Shown piece after piece: positions 58,771 to 64,000 of a DNA stretch of 64,000 bases. The notes beneath the pieces were generated by a model. The model saw only the letters and a program-made list of their open reading frames with translations, was not told the DNA's origin and searched no databases. The DNA comes from Saccharopolyspora_D taberi (GTDB taxonomy: Bacteria; Actinomycetota; Actinomycetes; Mycobacteriales; Pseudonocardiaceae), in contig NZ_BAAAUX010000019.1 of assembly GCF_039534165.1 (NCBI RefSeq), positions 124,001-188,000 of the forward strand, given 5' to 3'. Both the position numbers and the translations under genes were made by a program. Every line of letters begins with the position of its first letter. Position 1 is the first letter of the stretch.

Positions 58771-59786
58771 CGGCGCCTGGCGGACACGGCAAGAACGGTG
58801 GTGACAACCGCGAGCGCGGACGGCGGCGCGAGCACCGCGGCCACGGGAATTCCGCTGGGCAGCCCGAAAACGGCCAGATAGCCGACCTGCATGAGAGCGA
58901 ACGGCACGCACAGCAGGGCGACTGCGGCCAGCCACGGTCCGGGCACGCTCCGGGGAGCGCAGAGCCGCGCCGCGAGAAGCCCCACGCCGCCGAGGACCAG
59001 GGCCCACGAGCCGTCCGCCCACGGACCCATCGCAGCGGTGACCGCTGGTCCGGCCAGGATGGCCGCCACTACGACGCCTCCGATGGCGAGAGCCGCGGCC
59101 GGCAGGGCGATCAGCCATGGCCGGGACTCCGGACGAGGTGCGTCGCCGTGGAACCCGAGGAACACGCAGGCAGCGGAAAACCACACCACGCATCCACCCA
59201 CCAGGGCCGCGCGCAGCATCATCCCGTCCTGCAACACCGCGCTGAGCACGGCGACCACCGATGGCAGCAAGGCCACGGCCGTCACAAGGCGAGCGGCGCG
59301 ACGACGGCCGGTCGCGAGCAGCAAGTAGGCGGGAATCCACAGAAGCTGCAGGAGCAGACCCACGGCCTCCCGCCAGTCACCCCAGGTGAGCGGCGCTGTG
59401 ACACGGGCGAGGTAGTCGGCGATCTGCGGCGGTCCCACCCAACCTGCCACGGCGATGGATGCTACTGACATGAGCGAGTAGGCGGCTTGGACGAGCAAGC
59501 CCAGCAGTGCGACGAGCCGGACCGTGTCGCCCCACCGGCGAGCCGGTGCCGGCGCGTTGACACCTCCGAAACGCGTCCGCACCGCAAGCGCCACCATCGC
59601 GGCGACCTCGGCGCGATCCGGCCAGCCGTACTCGCCCCGGAACTGGCCGGTCTCGTCGTCCGGTTCTTCGCGGACGGCCTCAGCGGCCATGAACACCTCG
59701 ACGAGCTCCTCCTCGCGCTCCGCGCGGTACCAGCGCGGCAACAGCCGCAGCAGGAGCCGGTAGCGAGCCTCCAGCCGGGTCGTCAT
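58722..59786 (-). CDS. Multi-pass membrane protein paired with PadR
   Basis: 354 residues. The ATG at 59786 shares its first base with the PadR stop (TGATG), so the two are coupled. The soluble N-terminus (RLEARYRLLLRLLPRWYRAEREEELVEVFMAAE) is followed by about eight hydrophobic segments to residue 340. The N-terminal LLRLLPRWYRxEREEELVEVF motif is common in actinomycete proteins encoded beside PadR regulators. Function unknown; it is not an ABC component by sequence. Confidence 0.75.
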   Translation of the reverse strand: MTTRLEARYRLLLRLLPRWYRAEREEELVEVFMAAEAVREEPDDETGQFRGEYGWPDRAEVAAMVALAVRTRFGGVNAPAPARRWGDTVRLVALLGLLVQAAYSLMSVASIAVAGWVGPPQIADYLARVTAPLTWGDWREAVGLLLQLLWIPAYLLLATGRRRAARLVTAVALLPSVVAVLSAVLQDGMMLRAALVGGCVVWFSAACVFLGFHGDAPRPESRPWLIALPAAALAIGGVVVAAILAGPAVTAAMGPWADGSWALVLGGVGLLAARLCAPRSVPGPWLAAVALLCVPFALMQVGYLAVFGLPSGIPVAAVLAPPSALAVVTTVLAVSARRRQPEWSSTGLPSADRF

Positions 59787-60136
59787 CACACTCCCCCTTC
59801 AGGTGCCAGGCGAATTCCGCGAGCGCGGAGCCGGTCGGCGGCCACCCGGGCGGTAGCCGCGCGAGCGGACGTCTCCCGCGCCAACGCGGTCAGCCCCTCC
59901 TCGGTGAGCCGGTAGTAGCGCCGCAACCGGCCGTTGTGCACTTCCTCCCGGTCGAGCCCGACCAGTCCGTCGTCGCTGAGCCGATCGAGCACGCCGTAGA
60001 GGGTCCCGACCCGCAGCACGACCCGCTGCTCCGACAGCGCGCTCACGGCCTGCACGATCCCGTACCCGTGCAGCGCCCCCTCCGCAAGCACCGTCAGGAC
60101 CAGGAAGGTCTGCTCGGACATCGCGCGTCTCGACAT
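59786..60136 (-). CDS. PadR-family transcriptional regulator
   Basis: About 116 residues from the ATG at 60136. A start at 60154 would lie inside the operator. The winged helix shows SEQTFLVLTVLAEGALHGYGIVQAV and VLRVGTLYGVLDRLSDDGLV, with a short dimerisation helix at the end. PadR proteins repress genes next to them and are relieved by small molecules or membrane stress. The inverted repeat at 60144-60168 directly upstream is the likely autoregulatory site. Confidence 0.9.
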   Translation of the reverse strand: MSRRAMSEQTFLVLTVLAEGALHGYGIVQAVSALSEQRVVLRVGTLYGVLDRLSDDGLVGLDREEVHNGRLRRYYRLTEEGLTALARETSARAATARVAADRLRARGIRLAPEGGV

Positions 60137-60143
60137 GACGGCA

Positions 60144-60168
60144 GTATATATCACTAAGCGATATATAC
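60144..60168. promoter_or_regulatory. PadR operator, GTATATATC-N7-GATATATAC
   Basis: Perfect 9-bp arms GTATATATC and GATATATAC with centre actaagc, strikingly AT-rich in this GC-rich region. It sits just before the PadR start and 4 bases past the end of the immunity-like gene. PadR sites typically contain ATATAT or ATGT/ACAT palindromes. Confidence 0.8.
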
Positions 60169-60171
60169 AGC

Positions 60172-60687
60172 TCAGCAGTCGAACACCGACCAGCAGATGT
60201 CGTTCCGCAACCGCTGGTCGTCAAGCACGAGCTCGCGAATGGCGTCCGGGAGCTGATCACGCTGCCACTGACACTCAAGCCGCCCAGCGACCTCGCCCTC
60301 GCCTTCGGGTGCAGCAGCGCGTGCCGCCTTGATCGCATAAGCCGCCGCACCGAGCTCGTGCGCAGCGACATGAGCGACGACCCCGGCCTGCCCAGCGGCG
60401 TATGCGGCATGCCGAGCTGCCCCACGCAGGTCTCGGGCCGCGCCCATCGCATGGCCGCCCGCCGCACGAGCCTGGGTCATCTTGACCTCGCCGCGCACCC
60501 AGGCGCGGGCGTGCTCAATCGCCTCACGCGGCCGAGGATCATCAGGCCGAACCGACTCGAAGAGCCCGAGAACGTGCTCCGCACAAGACGCCGCCCACAG
60601 CGCGAGGAGATGGTGATCGGAATCCGTGAGCGTCCCGCCACGGCGGATCGTCACAAAGCGCGGATCGCGAACCTTCGGAAGGATCAT
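60172..60687 (-). CDS. Imm5-like putative immunity protein
   Basis: 171 residues from the ATG at 60687, with GGAGAG upstream. The sequence is alanine-rich and helical, with ALWAASCAEHVLGLFESVRPDDPRPREAIEHARAWVRGE (quoted by its motif WAASCAEHVLGLFE) and repeated HA.AAR.A-type helices, then HVAAHELGAAAYAIKA. This resembles a family annotated as putative immunity proteins (Imm5-like). No toxin gene is next to it; the upstream GNAT gene is 44 bases away and probably co-transcribed. Immunity function is uncertain. Confidence 0.55.
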   Translation of the reverse strand: MILPKVRDPRFVTIRRGGTLTDSDHHLLALWAASCAEHVLGLFESVRPDDPRPREAIEHARAWVRGEVKMTQARAAGGHAMGAARDLRGAARHAAYAAGQAGVVAHVAAHELGAAAYAIKAARAAAPEGEGEVAGRLECQWQRDQLPDAIRELVLDDQRLRNDICWSVFDC

Positions 60688-60731
60688 GCCTGGCTCTCCT
60701 TCTACGGCGGACCTGAGGCAGTCAGGCGGGG

Positions 60732-61220
60732 TCAGTCGTCGGCGAGGATGGCGTACAGGTCCGAGTCGCGCCAGCCATCGCGAATGTACGCGGTTCCACG
60801 CATCCTGCCCTCGTACCGCATGCCGATCTTGCGCAACACCGCCGCCGACGCGAGGTTGCGCGGGTCGCACGTGGCGAATATGCGGTGTCGCCCGTGCTCG
60901 GCGAAGCCCATACGCAACAGCTCCCGCGCCGCAGCCGTGGCGATGCCTTGCCCCCACAGCCGCGGATGCACCGCGTACGCGATCTCGCCAGTGCTCGAAC
61001 CGCGCAGCTTCAGTGCGGCGGTGCCCACAACGTCGCCGTCGACGACCACCGCGAACACCAGCCGGTCCGGAGGCGCCGCCACCGCGGCCCGCACAAACTC
61101 CTGCGTCTGCTCGAAAGTGTTGGGTCCCCGCGCCTGATAGCGGCACGATTCCGGCAAACAGGCCCAGCTGTGGACGGCAGTGACGTCATCAAGCGCGAGC
61201 GGTCGGAGCATTGGCGCCAT
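60732..61220 (-). CDS. GNAT-family N-acetyltransferase (RimJ/RimL-like)
   Basis: 162 residues. The acetyl-CoA pyrophosphate loop is HPRLWGQGIATAAARELLRMGF, preceded by VFAVVVDGDVVGTAALKLRG and followed by CDPRNLASAAVLRKIGMRYEGRMRG, which is typical of the Rim-type acetyltransferases that act on ribosomal proteins, amino acids or drugs. It starts 14 bases after the second alcohol dehydrogenase stop. Its target is unknown. Confidence 0.87.
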   Translation of the reverse strand: MAPMLRPLALDDVTAVHSWACLPESCRYQARGPNTFEQTQEFVRAAVAAPPDRLVFAVVVDGDVVGTAALKLRGSSTGEIAYAVHPRLWGQGIATAAARELLRMGFAEHGRHRIFATCDPRNLASAAVLRKIGMRYEGRMRGTAYIRDGWRDSDLYAILADD

Positions 61221-61234
61221 GGCGGCACCTTAGA

Positions 61235-62365
61235 TCACCCGGCAGTTGTTGCCTCGGTGTCGAGAGTGAGCGGGTCGCGGCGGAGGACGAGTTTGGTGGT
61301 CCGGGCGGTGTAGGCGTGCGGTGCTTCTTCCCAGGCGGCGGTGCGGGTGGTGACCCGCTCGGCGGGGAATTCGGTGCGTTGCAGGAAATCCAGCAACTCG
61401 GGCAGGGTGGCGCGCGGGTGGGAGACGCCGAGGCGCAGGGTGGCGTCGGTGGCGTACATGTGCATCAGCGGTACCCGCGTCCCGGTTGACAGGTAGTAGC
61501 CGACGGCGGTGCAGACGCCCCCGGGGGCCAGGGCGCGGATGGCGCGCCGCAGGCCGGACGCGCGTGAGGTCGCTTCGACGACGACGTCGTAGGTCTGCCT
61601 TCCCGGTCGTGCCCGTGGTCGGGCACCGAGTGATTCGGCGATCGCGCGGCGATCCGGGTCGTCATCGATGTAGTCCACTATGGACGATCCGTGGGCGGCA
61701 GCGAGACCGGCCGCGTAGAGTCCGATGCTCTTGGCGCCACCTCCGAGGACGAGCACCGAGCCGCCGGCATGGGTGGTCAGCGGCGGAATGACGGCGCGGT
61801 AGGCGTCGGCGAGGTTGTCGCTGGCGGCGGCGATCCGTTCGGCGGGAACACCGGCGGGGACGGGGACGAGCATGTGGTCTGCGAAGGGAACCCGGAACTC
61901 GTCGGCGATCATGCCGCCCCAGGGGCCGCTGGCCGGGCCGAACCCGTACGCGGCCAGCGGCCTGCCCTGGCGGGTGGTGGCGCATTTGGAGGTCAGGCCG
62001 CGCAGGCACTCCGGGCAGGTGCCGCAGGAGACGGCCCAGGGCACGATCACCCGCTGCCCGACGCCCAGCCGGTTCACCTGAGACCCGACGGCGACGATCT
62101 CGGCAACGCATTCGTGGCCGATGGCGAACGGCCCGCGGAACGGAACCTCCCCGCAGATGCGGCCGACGATCGGGTCGACCAGGCGCAGCGCCATGCCCGC
62201 TTGCAGCGCACGGGAGACGGGCCGGTGGACGGGCAGGGTGTCACCGTCGCAGCGGCCGGCGAGAAACGGCCGCACGATCGCGTCGCCGGGCTGCTCCAAC
62301 GCGGGCTTGCCGATCTCGCGCCAGGCCAGGTGGCCGCTGCGGTGGAACTGGAGTTCACGCGGCAT
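61235..62365 (-). CDS. Zinc-dependent alcohol dehydrogenase (MDR), second copy
   Basis: 376 residues from the ATG at 62365, which overlaps the previous gene by 11 bases. Structural zinc Cys cluster: CGTCPECLRGLTSKC. Catalytic zinc: Cys in AGRCDGDT and His-Glu in IGHECVAEIVAVGSQ. The nucleotide-binding glycine motif is LVLGGGAKSIGLYAAGL, with DYIDDDP at the end of beta-2 suggesting NAD. It is a paralogue of the gene just before it. The two may act on different enantiomers or successive steps. Confidence 0.87.
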   Translation of the reverse strand: MPRELQFHRSGHLAWREIGKPALEQPGDAIVRPFLAGRCDGDTLPVHRPVSRALQAGMALRLVDPIVGRICGEVPFRGPFAIGHECVAEIVAVGSQVNRLGVGQRVIVPWAVSCGTCPECLRGLTSKCATTRQGRPLAAYGFGPASGPWGGMIADEFRVPFADHMLVPVPAGVPAERIAAASDNLADAYRAVIPPLTTHAGGSVLVLGGGAKSIGLYAAGLAAAHGSSIVDYIDDDPDRRAIAESLGARPRARPGRQTYDVVVEATSRASGLRRAIRALAPGGVCTAVGYYLSTGTRVPLMHMYATDATLRLGVSHPRATLPELLDFLQRTEFPAERVTTRTAAWEEAPHAYTARTTKLVLRRDPLTLDTEATTAG

Positions 62366-63374
62366 CTGGGACCTCGCGGACGAAGACCGGTTTGAGATGC
62401 CGTTCCGGCAGCGCGTCGGGCAGGTCTTCCCAGTCGATGACATCCGAGACGACCCTGCCGGGCTCGACGCGCCCGGACCGGGCGAGGTCCAGCGCGTCGG
62501 GCAGGTGCGCGTGCACGTTGTCGCGGGCGATGCGCATCGTGACCCCGGTCAGGTACATCTCCAGCAGCGGCAGCTCACCGGGCCGGAAGTGGTTGCCTGC
62601 GCTTTCGCAGAATCCCTCGGGCACCAGGGAACGCAGCGCGACGGCGAGCTGGTCGACTCGTCCGGTGGACTCCACGGCGAGGTCGAAGCCGTGATGGATC
62701 GGCTCGATCGCCTCGGCGGTGCGGGCACCGTAACCCTCGGCGATCTCGCGGTGGGCCGGGTCGGGGTCGACGTAGAGCACGTCGCTCGCGCCGAGCGCGC
62801 GGGCGATGTCGCAGACGTAGAGGCCGATGCTGCCCCGGGCGATCACCAGCACCCGGGCACCGGGACGCGCTTGCAGATGCGGAGCGACCATGCGCCACGA
62901 CAGCGGCCAGTTGTCACTGGCCGAGGCCATCGCCACCGGATCAAGACCCGGCGGCAGCGGGACCAGCATCGCATCCGCCCACGGGACGCGGACCAGGTCG
63001 GAGAACAGGCCACCCCAGTCGCCACCGAGCGGAGCACCGAACATCGCCATGTGCGGCACCGACGTGCAATGCGCCTGAAGCCCGGACCGGCAGCTCCCGC
63101 AGTCCCCGCACGAGACAGCCCACGGCACCACCACCAAGTCTCCGGGCACGACATGGCTGATCGCGTCGCCGACGTCGACGACCCGGGCGACGCACTCGTG
63201 CCCGATCGCGTAGGGCGGCGCGATGGGACCGTGACCGGCCAGGATCATCGAGTCCACGTCGCACGACGTCGCGGCCACCGGGGCCACGATCGCGTCCCGG
63301 TCCGACTGGAGCACCGGGTCCGGCGCCTCCCGCCACTCGACGGTGCGCCGGGCGACATAGGTCAGTTCACGCAT
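62355..63374 (-). CDS. Zinc-dependent alcohol dehydrogenase (MDR), first copy
   Basis: 339 residues from the ATG at 63374, overlapping the tautomerase stop by eight bases. Catalytic zinc: Cys in ATSCDVDS and His-Glu in IGHECVARVVDVG; structural zinc: CGDCGSCRSGLQAHC. The coenzyme site is VLVIARGSIGLYVCDIA, where the usual GxGxxG is RGSIG, with YVDPDP after it. Part of a tightly packed tautomerase-ADH-ADH operon that probably degrades a small carbonyl or unsaturated acid; the substrate is unknown. Confidence 0.87.
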   Translation of the reverse strand: MRELTYVARRTVEWREAPDPVLQSDRDAIVAPVAATSCDVDSMILAGHGPIAPPYAIGHECVARVVDVGDAISHVVPGDLVVVPWAVSCGDCGSCRSGLQAHCTSVPHMAMFGAPLGGDWGGLFSDLVRVPWADAMLVPLPPGLDPVAMASASDNWPLSWRMVAPHLQARPGARVLVIARGSIGLYVCDIARALGASDVLYVDPDPAHREIAEGYGARTAEAIEPIHHGFDLAVESTGRVDQLAVALRSLVPEGFCESAGNHFRPGELPLLEMYLTGVTMRIARDNVHAHLPDALDLARSGRVEPGRVVSDVIDWEDLPDALPERHLKPVFVREVPDAA

Positions 63375-63813
63375 CGGCCACGGCCCCTTCGGCTTGCTGT
63401 CCCTGGGCAAGCTCGACCAGGTCGGCGTAGCGGATGACGCTGCCGCCGGCACCCCACGTGCCTTCGGCCTGTTCGTGGACGAGTACCCACACCCGCAGCG
63501 CGTCGGACTCGGCCAGCCCGGCGGCGGTCAGCACGGCCGCGGTCGCGTCCCCGACCAGGCCCGCCTTGCGGCGCTCCGACAGCGCCCCCTGCGGCACCGT
63601 GACGTCGACCCGGAACCGCGGCGCGTCGTCCGCGGCCGTGACCTGCGCGCCCGCGGGCAGTTCGTGCAGATAGCTCCACGCCTGCGCGCGGAAGAACTCC
63701 GTGTCCGGCGCGCCCTCCCAGCGCAGCAGCACCGACGCCAGCTCGCGCTGGACGGTCCTGCGCCCCTCGGGCGTCAGCGCTCCGGTGGGCGCGGTCAGTT
63801 CGATCATCGGCAT
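63367..63813 (-). CDS. Tautomerase-superfamily protein
   Basis: 148 residues. Met1 is followed by Pro2 (MPMIELTAPTGAL), the catalytic N-terminal proline of the 4-oxalocrotonate tautomerase/MIF superfamily. The length equals two fused beta-alpha-beta units: FRVDVTVPQGALSERRKAGLV begins the second. Members tautomerise or dehalogenate unsaturated acids. First gene of the operon, divergent from the TetR gene, whose operator candidates lie between. Confidence 0.78.
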   Translation of the reverse strand: MPMIELTAPTGALTPEGRRTVQRELASVLLRWEGAPDTEFFRAQAWSYLHELPAGAQVTAADDAPRFRVDVTVPQGALSERRKAGLVGDATAAVLTAAGLAESDALRVWVLVHEQAEGTWGAGGSVIRYADLVELAQGQQAEGAVADA

Positions 63814-63822
63814 GGCACCGCT

Positions 63823-63880
63823 CCTTGTTATGACAGTCGTTATAACTCGGGGGACGGTACTCTATGGCGAGCGTTATAGC
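63823..63880. promoter_or_regulatory. Divergent operator region with GTTATAAC-type repeats
   Basis: GTTATGAC (63826-63833), the palindrome GTTATAAC (63839-63846) and GTTATAGC (63873-63880) are spaced through the 83-base gap between the tautomerase and the TetR gene. The three related octamers are probably the TetR half-sites that control both directions. Confidence 0.6.
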
Positions 63881-63896
63881 CAGCAGAGGAGCGTCG

Positions 63897-64000
63897 ATGG
63901 TCAAGCCGGAGCCGGAGTCGCGTCGGCAGCTCGTGGCCGGGGCCGCGGACATGATCCGCCGCCGCGGGATCGGCGCCACCAGCATCCGCGAGGTCGCCAA
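63897..64000 (+). CDS. TetR-family regulator, N-terminal part
   Basis: The ATG at 63897 follows AGAGGAG. The 34 complete codons in the window read as a TetR N-terminus (SRRQLVAGAADMIRRRGIGA, then TSIREVA), with the first helices of the DNA-binding domain. The gene runs off the right end. It is divergent from the tautomerase operon and likely represses it. Confidence 0.82.
   Translation, partial: MVKPEPESRRQLVAGAADMIRRRGIGATSIREVA

Overview
The window is GC-rich, densely packed DNA from an actinomycete. GTG starts are common, there are AfsR/SARP-, LuxR-, PadR-, IclR- and TetR-type regulators, secreted proteins have Sec or Tat signals, and specialised-metabolism genes are mixed with catabolic operons. 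A Pseudonocardiales genus such as Saccharopolyspora or Amycolatopsis is my guess, not something the sequence proves. I see no tRNA, rRNA, CRISPR array or insertion sequence.

Layout. 1-7.5 kb: the start of hypF, a secreted I36-like protein, a siderophore-binding lipoprotein behind a probable iron box, a VOC protein, a Crp/Fnr regulator with a membrane protein, and an M20 amidohydrolase/MFS operon. 7.6-12.8 kb: a two-gene operon for a Pls-type membrane NRPS (epsilon-poly-lysine synthase architecture) translationally coupled to an M1 metallopeptidase. 13-14 kb: HIT and YchJ proteins. 14-24.3 kb: a P450, a large AfsR-type regulator, and a compact RiPP locus on the minus strand. The RiPP locus holds a 37-residue Cys-free precursor with five consecutive serines, a fused E1-like/YcaO cyclodehydratase, an amidohydrolase, a SagB-type azoline dehydrogenase and an O-methyltransferase. 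The best hypothesis is a polyoxazole peptide. 24.7-25.9 kb: thymidine kinase and a small membrane protein.

25.9-37.7 kb is a catabolic regulon. A DapA-like/aldehyde dehydrogenase fusion, an NtaA-like FMN monooxygenase, ribBA, a flavin amine oxidase, a flavin reductase, an alpha-ketoglutarate-semialdehyde dehydrogenase, an MFS importer and an IclR regulator share the operator GTTC-N7-GAAC upstream of every transcription unit. The substrate is unknown; a nitrogenous compound degraded to 2-oxoglutarate fits, with extra flavin made on demand by RibBA.

37.7-47.2 kb: thyA-folA, an L,D-transpeptidase, a trypsin-like protease, then two GAF/HTH regulators, each divergent from an oxidative gene (ExaC-type aldehyde dehydrogenase plus DUF779; flavin monooxygenase). 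47.2-58.8 kb: an esterase-tetR operon under a perfect 22-bp palindrome, a decayed LuxR-type regulator, a bicovalent-flavin oxidase, two LysR genes, an EamA exporter, a protein joining a thiol-oxidoreductase-like domain to a fulvocin C-like Cys-rich tail, an LVIVD protein and an MscS channel. 58.7-64 kb: a PadR/membrane-protein pair with its operator, an immunity-like protein with a GNAT enzyme, and a tautomerase/two-alcohol-dehydrogenase operon divergent from a TetR gene that runs off the right end.
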